A DNA stretch of 64,000 nucleotides from Astrocystis sublimbata (taxonomy: Eukaryota; Ascomycota; Sordariomycetes; Xylariales; Xylariaceae), in contig JAJNNY010000021.1 in NCBI GenBank assembly GCA_022453515.1, forward strand, positions 124,001 through 188,000, written 5' to 3'. The position numbers and the translations under genes were made by a program. How positions within the stretch are numbered: the stretch's first letter is position 1; every line of letters starts with the position of its first letter. The notes below the pieces were generated by a model. It made no database searches and had not been told where the DNA came from. It was given only the letters and a program-made list of their open reading frames with translations. Below, piece after piece: positions 1-10,495 of the stretch.

Positions 1-81
1 TTCTTGTTTGTCGGCAGGGGTGAAGTTGAAGGCTTTAATACCGAAGTTTTCGTCGTCTTCGGGGTCTGCCTTGGAAGACAT
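1..81 (-). CDS. 5' end of an unidentified gene, cut by the window edge
   Basis: An ATG at 81-79 on the minus strand opens a frame of 27 codons with no stop before the window edge. The first residues are MSSKADPEDDENFG, acidic and hydrophilic, without a signal peptide. The codons favour C or G at the third position, as in neighbouring genes. The fragment is too short to assign a family. It could also be only a first exon. Confidence 0.5.
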   Translation of the reverse strand, partial: MSSKADPEDDENFGIKAFNFTPADKQE

Positions 82-731
82 TGTGTGATTTGAGGGAATG
101 TTAGCTAAGAGGTTTTGGCAAGGTCAGGGTAAAATCTGAATTTGTTAATCAGCTTGGTTCTTTCGGATTCGATAGTTATGGAGATGAGTACTGTAGCTTT
201 AATGAGCTAAGCTTTAATGGTTGTTGATGCTCTCGCAGGGGTTAATGCACTGACTGCATGCACATAAGGGCAGAATATCCTGTACTCTTACTGAGGATGA
301 AGGAAGGTGGCCAAGCCAAGCCAGCCGAGGTGAGCTAAATACTCGCAATACATACAGTAGATGGCCAAGACAACGTAAGAGAATGCCTAACAACGTGCAA
401 CAGGTTCTCAATTCTAAATACTGGTAGACAAACCTAGATGATTCGAGTGCTTGTCTACTATTCGGGGACAAGGTATTGTATTGTCGGAAACAAAGGCGTT
501 GTACAACTACTATAACAACAACATGCGAAAACTGAATCGCAATGTTCGGCAAACATATGATAGACGTCTTGACTCAAAAAGTGTTGCAAAAGCTTCGAGT
601 CTTTCGACCGGCACTAGTTTAATCTCAATTCTGAAAACAGGGAAAATATGGTTAAAGGCGATGGGTCAAAAAACATATCCTTGATTGCTGCATACCTAGG
701 TATGCAGGGCTAGGTTTGGTACGGTAGCCCC
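82..731. other. intergenic region between the left-edge gene and the GH43 gene
   Basis: It should hold the promoter of the left-edge gene and the 3' flank of the GH43 gene. Two overlapping short frames (214-552 minus, 451-684 plus) show no recognisable domain and no intron signals, so I do not call them. A perfect 20-bp palindrome lies at 688-707. Confidence 0.6.
688..707. repeat. perfect 20-bp palindrome
   Basis: CTGCATACCTAGGTATGCAG reads identically on both strands. It is centred on a TACCTAGGTA core that recurs through the intergenic DNA of this window. It lies 24 bp beyond the stop codon of the GH43 gene. Confidence 0.9.
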
Positions 732-2904
732 TCACTTCTTCACCAAAGGCGGCACACCCGTCAAAGTAGGCACTACAGGTACCATGAAACCCGTCTTGTC
801 ATCAAAATACAGCCGATCGATGGTCGTCTCGCGCATCGTGCCGCTGCCCTTGGGAATCGCAAAGCGATGGTAAGCGATGTACCACTCGTCCGTCCCTGGC
901 ACATTGACGATGGAGTTATGGCCCGTCGCCAGGATGCCCTTCGACTTATCTTTCTGCAAGATCACGCCGCGGTACGTGAAGGGCCCGACAGCAGACGTCG
1001 CTGTCGCGTACCCGATGCGGTAGTTCTCCGAGCCGGTGTCGTCGATTGAGTAGGTCAGGTGGTAGAGCCCCTTGCGGTAGTTCATGAACGAACCCTCGCG
1101 GAAGCTGGTGAGGCCTGTGGGAGCGCGGAGAGTGGATGGTTTGATGGAGAGCATGTCGTCGCTGAGTTCCGCTAATAATGGAGATCTGTTGTGCCGTGAG
1201 TAATTGTTCCTATTATTTCCCACGAATTGTATCGTCGGCACGGTAGCAGATACTCACCCATTGCCCCAGTATAAGTAGTATTTGCCGGTCTCGGGGTCGT
1301 GGAACGCTGCAGGATCAATCGCTTGACCGGATTTGAGAGCTTCGTTGTTGAGAATCATGGCCTCTGGCTGTGCGGTGAATGGGCCTTCTGGCGACGAGGC
1401 AACTGCTACCCCGATCGTCTTCCTGTTGTATGTTGGGTTCTGGCCGCTGAAATAGAAGTAGTATTTCCCGCTCCGCTCAATAATCGTGGGCGCCCATGCG
1501 TTCTGGAACTGTTAGCCAGTGTGGTCTGAGACTGTCCTTCATGAAGTTTGGCTTACACCCGTGGCCCATGGCACGTTACCGTTCGTGCCGTTCAGAGTTA
1601 AGAATGGCTCTGTAGAGCGCGTCCATGTCTTGAAATCAGTCTGCGACAACCTGTTAGGATCCGTACAAGCTTGCAGAGTATGAGACGCAACTAACAGATT
1701 TCCACCAGTAAAAGGTTTGCCCGCCCCAACCTGGAAACCCATCACTGGTAGGGTATATGTAAAACGTATCACCAAACACGGCGATATTCGGGTCTGCATT
1801 AAGGCCTTTCAACGCGGGACTGTCGCGCTTGACTAAATCACGAGCCTTCTTTGCAGCGTAGGACGACTTGATATGTGACAGCTCGGCGGCAGTGAGGGAG
1901 ATCACAGTTCCGTGTCGCGGCTTCGTAGGCAACTTGAACGAGCTCGAAACCTTCCAGTTTGGCTTCGAGATATCCGCTGTCTCCAGTGGGATATATCCCC
2001 GGCTGGTATACTCGTCCACGAAGAGATAAAATTTGCTGCCGTGAACATCATTCGGGTTTGACTTGAAAATTGTCGGCCCTTCGACCGCGTTGGTCCCAGC
2101 ATTTCTTCCAATGCACGTCGAGATGGATTTCCACGCCGAGAGCTGTGCCGTCAATGTCGGGCTGCTCTCTTGGATGATATCTCTACAGCCCGTCACAGCG
2201 CCTTCATCTTTCGTGAACCGATAGTAGTTGGCATTGTACTCGAGAACTGTTGAATCGATGCGCGAAGTCCCTGCGTCTTGCCAGACTTTGGCTTCGCTGA
2301 ACGTTACAAAGTCGCTAGTCGTCGCGTAAAGCATACGATGGTAGGTTGATTGGGTATGATTCGGGTCGTTCTCCGCGTATAGCGAGGAAGCCCAGAAGAC
2401 GACATACTCGCCGAGTGATTCGTCGTAGTAAGCTTCGGGCGCCCATGTATTGCCGGCCGTCGTTGGCGACACAAGCACGTGCCGTTGCGCCGACCAGGTG
2501 ACCAGATCCGTAGTCTCCCAGATCTCGAGGTACCGGCTTCCCTTGCGAACTGCAGCATCCCAAGAGGTTCCGGATCCGATTGAAAGATCTGTAGCGAGAA
2601 GGTAGAATTTCGACCCGTCGTGAGAGCGCAGGATGAACGGGTCTCGCAGGCCCTTGGTGCCAGCTTGAGACGTGAGAATGGGTTGTCCTCCGTTGATCTC
2701 GGCCCAGTCGAGTGCGTTGTTTCCATTGCTCGTAGCCAGACGTATGTTCTCGCCAGATCTGCTATCCCCGGTGAAGTATACGAAAGCGTAGCCTTCGTAC
2801 GCATCTGCTGCGACAGACTTTGGCGCAAGTGGTCTCGGATGAGGGATGCTATGCGCCGATGCGCATAGGCAACCCATCACCAACGAAAGCAAAGAGAATT
2901 GCAT
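732..2904 (-). CDS. secreted tandem-domain glycoside hydrolase family 43 protein
   Basis: The gene has four exons: 2904-1696, 1640-1557, 1502-1258 and 1185-732 (663 aa; introns 55, 54 and 72 nt). The Met at 2904 was chosen because it starts a signal peptide (MQFSLLSLVMGCLCASA); an in-frame ATG 13 codons upstream would bury it. Two GH43-type five-bladed propellers follow. Domain 1 (about 35-330) shows LRDPF and NAVEGP, which fit the catalytic base and acid. Domain 2 (about 370-660) shows NADPN (base), AIDPAAF (pKa modulator) and FREGSF (acid). The family cleaves arabinose- and xylose-containing plant wall glycans; the exact substrate cannot be read from the sequence. Splicing is well supported because each junction restores a conserved stretch such as WATGNAWAP. 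There is no carbohydrate-binding module. Confidence 0.93.
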
Positions 2905-4148
2905 TTTGGACAACGGTTTAAAAGTGACCAAAATCCGTTCCAATCAAGGCCCCGGTATCAATGCCAAGCTGACGTCAACTCTGTATGTCTATTCAGGATG
3001 TGTATAGCCTGGGCGCCGAAGCCAGCAGGAGTGCCATCTGTGTTGCGTACTCAATCAGAATGGCATCGAGATAGAAGAATCGAATTGATGCAGGGAGTGT
3101 GCGCAATACCCTCTTCTTATAACTTGCAACTCATATGTTCCTTGAACCTTGAGAAACGCATACATGTATGTATGTTATACCCTGGTCGTTGTGAACCCCA
3201 CCTACGATGAGAATATATTTGGAGTCGAGGAAGAACGTTGCATCCGGTGCAAAGACGCCCGGGCATATCTGTTCAGGGCTACACGAACAGTCGCGTGCTG
3301 GATTGAGACTGCATGCGCGGATTCTGCAGCTCCGAATGGCCATGTCCGGGCAGTGGCAAGGGATACGATGCCTTGACATCTTGGCGAGAGTCCAAGCTGT
3401 TGCCCCAAGGTGAGTTGGCGATGCGGGGACACTATGGGATGGTGGGTTATGATGAGGGCCAAGCGTGATATGAACGATATACTATATGCGCCCCAATGAG
3501 TCAGTGCGAAAGAATAAACCCACAACGGATAATAAGGCTGGCGGCGAGGTGGAGTGAAAAACAAATAAGACGGTCTTCAGTGCCTTCAACACTACTAACT
3601 TTGAAATAAAGCATCTACTAATCTATTAGACATTTTAATCCTTTCTAGAACTACTACTATTCATTACCCAATTATATAGAACTTATCATAGAATTAAGCG
3701 CAACACTAATCACTGAAGTGATGTTAAATCTATCCTAACCCGGCCTAGCCCACCGAAAAGGAGTCAATTTTTCGCATCACATTGGCTAGAAGTGTTAAAT
3801 GCCATATTGCTTGGAAAAAGAATCAAACAGTACTCGTAGCATTCTCTCTCTGCAGTAAGGAGGCAAGTATACGAAGACATTCTTTTGAACAGGCATGAAT
3901 TATTGTATTAACATCCCCAGCCTCCAGACCCCGTAGTATATGTTACAAATGCTATTATGGTTCGTTAAGTCTCCTCCAAACTCCTTTCCTAAGCCCCATG
4001 TTCCAAACTTGCTCTTGGTATCATGTGTCATTCATAAGGAATTTTTGTTAAGCCAAAACCCAAACCGAAGTTTTCTTATTATTTTCAGAATTGAACGTGC
4101 TGTTCTTGTTCATAACTCATAAGACGTAAGGAGTTGACCATGGCCATA
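2905..4148. other. intergenic: GH43 promoter side and PAP2 3' flank
   Basis: No frame here has recognisable homology. The stretch 3580-3730 is notably AT-rich with short A/T runs, unlike the GC-rich coding sequence on both sides, and could be an old decayed repeat. Short opposing frames at 3131-3564 are not supported by motifs or splice signals. Confidence 0.5.
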
Positions 4149-5405
4149 TTAGACCATCTCCTCCCCTCGGCCGTGACCAACGGGGACTTCCTTGCGAGTG
4201 ATACCGGGACCCGATGATCGAGGGCCACTGTGCATCTCATGACCACCCATGCCGTGATTGCCATGGTTGCCGTGGAAAGAGGACGGATCGCTTCCCCAGC
4301 CGGCCTTCCGTGTCCACATTGCACCGGCGAGCTCGGTCTCGGCGGAGTAAAGGCAGGCCTGGGAGCGGTTGAGAGGGATGTGGTTGAAGCGCCAATCCCA
4401 GATGGCGGCGTAGAGCATTCGGTAGGAGGAGAAGGCAAAGACAGTGCCGATGACTGCACCGGCAAGCACGTCGTACCCTGGAGGGATGTTGGTCAGCGAT
4501 GTGTTAAATGGGGTTATTGGGCACCATCCTCGACTTACAGTTGTGGTACTCATCAATTGTCAGCGCACCTCCAATGAGACAAGCGCCAAGGATGGGGACA
4601 TAGATGACAACCAGCTTCCACATGGGGGCGTGGTAGTTGGAAAACACCTTCAGCTTCGCGTTGAGGTAGAGGTACAAGTAGACAAAGCCAGCAAACGCGG
4701 CGGTGGTGTGTCCGGACGGCATGGACTCAAGCGAGTCGTTGATCTCTTTCTTCTCACCCGTGCAAATGTCGGGCGTGAAGTAAAGCTGATGGTAGCCGGC
4801 AGCGTTGTAGGCGTCGTTTCGGAAGCGCGTGACATCCGGCTTGCAGACGTCCAAGAAGTGAGGGCGAAGACCACCGATGAGCCACTTGATGAAGACCTGG
4901 AAAACGGCGCCGCCGATCAGAGAGTATAGCAAGCCGATAATGCCATTGTTCACGTCCCAGAAGGAGCGAACGCGAATCTGCATGATCAGGATGGCGAGAA
5001 TGGGTACAATGGCAGCGAGGAAGGCTGCCAGCCAAATGGGAATGATTTCCTTGCGCAACGGGTAGGCGAATTCAGGGTACACGATCTCGTTGTCTGAGAA
5101 GGTGATGGCAAACGACCTATTCGGAGCAGGTGGCGCTTCGTAGATCTAGAATCGAGTGGTTAGTCTGTGGGCCAGCTAGGCGAAGAGGTGGTGGGATTGC
5201 ATACACCTAAGCCCAAGGCGCCTAGAATGATGAAAGTGACGATATCAAGCCATGTCACCTTCAGCCACTGGCCAAAGGATGGCTTGGCGGACATGCTGTA
5301 GGTGTTATGTTGACGACCATGCTTCCGACTTCTCGTGCCATTGACATGGTCGTTGGTAGGGTTGGGCTGAGCGCCGTCGCGGCCTCGACGGTTGAAGAAA
5401 CCCAT
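4149..5405 (-). CDS. PAP2-superfamily membrane lipid phosphatase
   Basis: There are three exons: 5405-5205, 5145-4539 and 4477-4149 (378 aa; introns 59 and 61 nt, donors GTATGC and GTAAGT). The protein has about six hydrophobic segments, as in lipid phosphate phosphatases that dephosphorylate phosphatidate, diacylglycerol pyrophosphate or related lipids in internal membranes. Motif 1 is KWLIGGLRP (KX6RP) and motif 2 is MPSGHT (PSGH). Motif 3 is rebuilt across the second intron as TIDEYHNWYD: it keeps the catalytic His and the Asp three residues later (HX3D), but Ala-Leu occupies the usual Ser-Arg position. The C-terminal tail is hydrophilic with GNHGNHGMGGHEMH, rich in Gly and His. Membership of the superfamily is clear; substrate is not. 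A TATA-like run lies about 195 bp upstream. Confidence 0.9.
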
Positions 5406-7426
5406 GATGGCTGTTGCTGATGGTGGTCGGGATCTGATAATTGATGGAAGGGAATCTCAAGAGATGCCACCAAGGTGCTGCTCCGCCAAAGCTGGCCGGT
5501 ATGTGTACCGACGTAAGGTAGGACAATATGTGAGCAGAGGTGAGTTTGCTGGATTGAAGACGAGCAGAAGGCAAGCCACAAAGATGAAGGAAACGGAGGA
5601 TATATATAAGCTGCAGCTACGGGTGGCTACTGGTGTACATCTGTTCTAAGTACATGTACTGCTGCTACCCGATGTTGTGGCACCAGCACAAACCCGCGGG
5701 CAGCATCCCAAGATCGCGATGACCGCCATAGGTACTGTACCTGGCGAGCCTGGTCGCCTGCTCGGACAGACAGGTCGTATTGTGTTGACGTCAGCGAGCA
5801 GGGGACAAAAACGAACGAACAGGCACAGCAGCAGACAGGTCGACAGTCGACAAACCACAGACGACAAACGGCAGACGAGACAAGGGATCATCAGCCGCTC
5901 TTTGTGGTGCCGCGTTGCCGTGTTGCCGGCTGCCGTGGGCGTCTTGGTGGTGGACGAAACATGCAATTGTCTGCCGGATGGCCATACGAACAATAGCAGA
6001 ACTAAAGGTCCATGCGAGATGAAAGTGTATCGGCCTACGCCAGTCTGGGCTCGCTAGGCGCCCCCAGTCGAGCCAGTCTGCCCCAGCTTTGTCGCTTGCG
6101 AAGCTTTTTTGGCGGCGGGAATCCCCACTCGATCACCGTCCAACGTCATGGCCCCTCGAAAACTTGGCAACGCTTGCATCGCACACCCTGTCCGACGGCT
6201 CAATGCGGCAGCACTTGAAGTCTCATTGGTCGCCAGTTAGGTAAGCGTAGAAACACCGTCGTTCTCCCACGTGTCTCATCTTATTCGAAGTCATAAGAAT
6301 CGGCCTGAAACTGAATAGCGTCATGATAGTCGAGATAGTTAGGCGAGGGTAGGTGCTGAACGTGGTGCAGAGAGAATGCAGAGAGGATGCCGAGGATGCA
6401 GTCGATCTCACGGTGCAAATGGTCCGGATGTAATTGCAGGGTCACACACCACTTACTCGATTAGATACGAATCTGAGACCCCGTGGCGAGCGTGGCTCAG
6501 TCAATGATGCCGAGCCACAGATATCTACTCAGGTACACTTCCTACTAGCCACAGTTGTTGTTGGCTAAGAGCGCACGCGCAGCAACCCATCCTCAGAAGC
6601 AAGCAAACCTTGGCATGAAGCTTCCAGCTTAGCTCCAACGCCAGTTTATGACTTAGGTAATGCTAGTCGTTTCTTAAGTTCACCTTGTCCCGTTCGGAAA
6701 AGTAGCCGGATTTCCACTCGCACCACCTCTACTTCCATGCCTGCATTGATATCAGTACTAAATGGTTGATGCCCCAACACAGTCGCCCACGTCATTTTCG
6801 TTGGGTGTCGAATCCATCTTTGGCCGTAAATGCATACCTACACAGACCCTGATCCGAATTGATCGAGCTGGCATTGTCGATTAGTCAATCAACGGCCTGA
6901 CTGAGACCTCGCCAGCCCCCGGTACAATGCATCCAGCTGAAAGTCTAGGCTGGGCGGCCTCGGCTTGGCATGCCTCGAAATACAAGTCAGATGGTTGCTC
7001 ACTACCTACACTTGCACCAGAGCTAGTCCTCCAGAACAATTTACTATATGTCGAGCGCCGCGCTAGCACCGGTCTAGATAACATCGCGACAATATTGGGC
7101 TTGCGAAGAGCACCGCTTGCTCGATCGCTCCTCAAGGGAATGCTATGCTGGTGATGCGGACGAACAAAGATGGAGGCTGCCGAGCAATGCTTCGTAGATG
7201 GTCTGCACGACCACCAGGCAAACATCCAATACCACCATGCGACCATGCCGTCTCTAATCAACCTGTGCCACGCTCTCGGCGGCACTACCCTCAGCCGCAA
7301 ACACGGGGTGACTTGGCTGCATGATAGTCAAGAGTCTGCCCTTTATAATAAGCACGAGGGTTCACCACGCCACCGGCAATTCTTGTCCATCTCGAAATCG
7401 TTGCTTTTATGAAAAGAGTCGTCGAA
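5406..7426. other. 2-kb divergent intergenic region
   Basis: It separates the PAP2 gene (minus) from the repeat-protein gene (plus) and so holds both promoters. Several frames of 60-140 codons on both strands have Arg/Ser/Thr-rich translations without domains or family resemblance, and I regard them as chance. No RNA gene was recognised. Confidence 0.5.
5601..5608 (-). promoter_or_regulatory. TATA-like element upstream of the PAP2 gene
   Basis: TATATATA lies about 195 bp upstream of the PAP2 start codon. The position would imply a 5' leader of roughly 160 nt. This is sequence resemblance only. Confidence 0.25.
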
Positions 7427-10060
7427 ATGGCGTCCCAGTCGATACAGAATCATATGCCGCCTGCTACAAACCGGCCACATCCTCAGCATGCCACCAGCTC
7501 ATTTTCAGGAGACGGTGGCCTCACCGGAGCATTGTCGAATCTCAGCATAGGTCACCAGTCCCCTGGGCCTCAGCAAGCCTATAGCTATGCCCCTCATGGC
7601 CTGCCGTCACCACCGGTTTCAAACCCAGCGAAGTCACCAGTCCACCAGCAATATACCGGCCAGGCACCTGGATATCCGACATCTGCCCATTCGGTCCAGA
7701 ATGGGTACCCCACGCCGACGCAAACACCCGTGAGCTCCCCGTCACCTCACGCGGCATACCAACCTTCAGCGCACGTGGCCAACTCGCCGAGCCCACAGAT
7801 ACCGCATATTCCAGCATACAATCCGGCAGATCCAAGCAACGGAAAGCCCACCTTCGCCCCTCCGCCGACCGTTCCTACCGTTTCGCCTCCAGCAGCCAAC
7901 AAGCCCGCAAAGACCAAGGGTGGCTTCTTAGGCAAGATGACGAAGGGCCCCATGGCCGGCATGGGCGCTAGTCTTGTGGGCGGCTTAACCACGGCAGTTC
8001 TCGCCGACGAAGGTAAAGAGAAGATGGGGGAGTGGACGAAGCAGAAGATGGGCGTATTTGCGAGTGCCGTGGGCTTAGGCTCTGCGAGACCTAGTAAAGC
8101 GCATGGTGCCCAGCCAGCCGCTGTTGCGCACACTCCCGCGCATTCATCAGCGCATGTGGCAGGAGGATACTCGACAGGGGGACATTTGGGAGTGGCGCAT
8201 TCTGGATCGCACATCGGGACGCATCAAGTAGGGCATTCAACAGCACACCCTGTGGTTCACCAAGTCATACCTCAAAGCGGAGGACATCCTGTCGCGCATC
8301 CTGTCGCGCATCCAGTTGCGCATCCAGGGGCACACCATGTGGTGCATCCAGGGGTAGCCACACAGCCAATGCAACAAAGCTATCCAGCAACTATGGCGGC
8401 GCCTATGCCGCCACGGCCGGTCCAAATGGTAATGCCGAGCCAGCCAATGTCCATGGCCCCGCCTATGCCCGTCCAAAGTTTTGGCCCGAGACCGGGCTTT
8501 CCGGGACCCGCATATCAAGCCCAGCCTATGAGACCACCAATGCCAATGCAGATGCCCATGCAGATGCCCATGAGGCCGATGCCAATGCAAATGCCAATGC
8601 AGATGCCGATGGGACCTGGCCCGATGCAGATGGGAAGACCCCCACCGCCGATGAGCATGCCGATGGGAGGTCCAATGGGGGGTCCAATGGGAGGAGGTAG
8701 TCGTGAGGCTCCCGAACGACCCGAGCATGAAGGTGCCGGAGCTCACGGTGGAGCTCATGGCGCTGCTGAAGGTGCCGGCGCCGGTGTGGGTGCTGGTGTC
8801 GGCGCCGGTGCATATGAGGCCGGTCATGATCCGTATGCTCAACAAGGTGGAGCCAACCGGGAGCTCGCCGGCGCTGAACAGCACGGGATGAATCCTATGG
8901 GCACGGATCCCTCGGGACATTCTGGAGTAGTATCCGGCGCCGAACAACATGGGATGAACCCCATGGCCACAGATCCATCAGGACATTCTGGAACAACATA
9001 CGGCGAAGGGGCGACGGAGCAATCCTTCGCCACGGCCGATGCGAGCACGTACGAGCACTCTGCGGGTGGCTACTCTGCCGAGGCGTCCGCAGCTGGAACA
9101 ATATCGTATACTGGAGCGGCGGACCAGTCATTTGCTACAGCCGACGCAGGTGCGTATGAGTATTCGACTGGTGGCTACTCCGTCGACGCATCCGCAGCCG
9201 CGTCCGTAAGTGCAGGCGCACATGATGCTGGCACCGCCGCTGGAACTAGCGGCGCACAAGGTTACGCTGCGGAATCCAGCACGGCCGAAGCCCATGGCAG
9301 CATGCAGGCATACGCAACAGAGACAGCCAGCAGCGGGGAGGCAGGTCGAGAAGCGCCGGTAGGGACAGAGTCATATGCCGATCCATCGACCGCCGCGCCA
9401 ACGGAGCAGAATACGTACGTGACGCAGAATGTGTACGTGGATCAAGGCACATACGTCGACCAAAACGCGTATATCGACCAGAGCCAGGATACGACCGTGG
9501 ACCAGTCCACGAACATAACAAATGTGGACCAGAGCAACTATGTCGACCAAAGCAGCTACGTCGATCAAAGCGCATATGTCAACCAGAACAACACTGTGGA
9601 CCAGAGCGCTTATATCGACCAGAGCTCAGTGGTCAACCAGAACGCGAGCATAGATCAGTCTGCGTACATTGACCAGAGTGGCACTATGAATCAGAACTCT
9701 TACGTTGATCAAAGCGCCTATACAGATCAATCAGCTTATGCTGACCAGTCTGCCTATGCCGACCAGTCTGCATATATGGATCAGTCGGCACAGATCGATC
9801 AGAGTGCATACATTGACCAGAGCGCCTACGCTGATCAGTCTGCGTACGCCGACCAGAGCGCATACATAGATCAATCGGCATATGTCGACCAGAGCGCATA
9901 CATAGATCAATCGGCATATGGTGACCAGTCTGCCTATATGGACCAAAGTGCATATATGGACCAGTCAGCGTATGTAGACCAGTCGGCATATATGGATCAA
10001 TCTGCGTATATGGACCAGAGCGCATACGATGCAGGGGAGTCCTACGCCGAGTTGGTATGA
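7427..10060 (+). CDS. large low-complexity protein with C-terminal hexapeptide repeats
   Basis: A single 878-codon frame (877 aa). The ATG at 7427 is preferred over an in-frame ATG at 7409 because it has G at -3 and +4. I do not recognise a family. The order is: Pro/Ser/His-rich disordered start (1-155); a basic-hydrophobic patch around KGGFLGKMTKGPMAGMGASL followed by a glycine-zipper-like stretch (about 165-190), the only part that looks like a membrane or packing segment; His-rich HPVA repeats (about 235-310); Met/Pro/Gln repeats such as MPMQMP (about 325-425); Gly/Ala-rich spacers; two duplicated blocks (AEQHGMNPM and QSFATADA units); then about 33 units of the type AY-x-DQS, where x is V, I, M, A, T or G. 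There is no signal peptide, so it is probably intracellular. A structural or self-assembling role is an inference. Confidence 0.8.
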   Translation: MASQSIQNHMPPATNRPHPQHATSSFSGDGGLTGALSNLSIGHQSPGPQQAYSYAPHGLPSPPVSNPAKSPVHQQYTGQAPGYPTSAHSVQNGYPTPTQTPVSSPSPHAAYQPSAHVANSPSPQIPHIPAYNPADPSNGKPTFAPPPTVPTVSPPAANKPAKTKGGFLGKMTKGPMAGMGASLVGGLTTAVLADEGKEKMGEWTKQKMGVFASAVGLGSARPSKAHGAQPAAVAHTPAHSSAHVAGGYSTGGHLGVAHSGSHIGTHQVGHSTAHPVVHQVIPQSGGHPVAHPVAHPVAHPGAHHVVHPGVATQPMQQSYPATMAAPMPPRPVQMVMPSQPMSMAPPMPVQSFGPRPGFPGPAYQAQPMRPPMPMQMPMQMPMRPMPMQMPMQMPMGPGPMQMGRPPPPMSMPMGGPMGGPMGGGSREAPERPEHEGAGAHGGAHGAAEGAGAGVGAGVGAGAYEAGHDPYAQQGGANRELAGAEQHGMNPMGTDPSGHSGVVSGAEQHGMNPMATDPSGHSGTTYGEGATEQSFATADASTYEHSAGGYSAEASAAGTISYTGAADQSFATADAGAYEYSTGGYSVDASAAASVSAGAHDAGTAAGTSGAQGYAAESSTAEAHGSMQAYATETASSGEAGREAPVGTESYADPSTAAPTEQNTYVTQNVYVDQGTYVDQNAYIDQSQDTTVDQSTNITNVDQSNYVDQSSYVDQSAYVNQNNTVDQSAYIDQSSVVNQNASIDQSAYIDQSGTMNQNSYVDQSAYTDQSAYADQSAYADQSAYMDQSAQIDQSAYIDQSAYADQSAYADQSAYIDQSAYVDQSAYIDQSAYGDQSAYMDQSAYMDQSAYVDQSAYMDQSAYMDQSAYDAGESYAELV
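9410..10029 (+). repeat. 18-bp tandem coding repeat (AYxDQS hexapeptide)
   Basis: About 33 tandem units of six codons. The N-terminal third is diverged (VNQN, STNITN variants) and the C-terminal two thirds are nearly uniform. Ser is written with both AGC/AGT and TCN codons, and Asp, Gln, Ala and Tyr codons alternate between neighbouring units. The array is therefore not a recent DNA copy expansion but looks held constant at the protein level. Confidence 0.95.
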
Positions 10061-10495
10061 GTTGAGATTGAGCTTTGCATTGCATTGTGGTTGGCTTTCT
10101 GTCAAGTATGGGGTTGGAAAGCGCGGGCATTGGGGACATCTCGGAGTATCGGACGCGTCATATCATGTCAAGGACAGCATAGGATAGGATACCACAGTCA
10201 TTATTATCATCATCATGAACATCATGTCATATTGACAGAATTTTTTTCGACCGACCGACTATCGGTATGTTCGATAGGAAACCCCATGAGTCGTGTGAAA
10301 TAGCGAACGTTATGTTCGAACTGCTAAACCCGTACATGATCCACGCGCCGCCAACGCCAATACCAATGCTGTGCCGTATCTCAATGTTCTGATCCGCAGC
10401 TATCCCCAAAGAAAGAGCAATGTGAATAGCAAGGGGATATGTACTGTTTTGTTTTCTCTTTCTTGTGGATTTTTTATTCCATCCGCGTTTGGCGC
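10061..10495. other. convergent 3' region
   Basis: It lies between the ends of the repeat-protein gene (plus) and SRP54 (minus). It contains both 3' flanks, with ATC/ATT repeats near 10200-10220. No gene is seen. Confidence 0.6.

Noticed and set aside
5646..6057. Opposing 115- and 126-codon frames in the PAP2 upstream region
   Set aside because: Arg/Ser/Thr-rich translations from GC-rich repeats such as GACAGACA; they exclude one another and carry no motif.
9684..10139. Minus-strand frames with apparent repeats such as MQTGRH
   Set aside because: They are the antisense reading of the hexapeptide array; the sense frame is 877 residues long and continuous.
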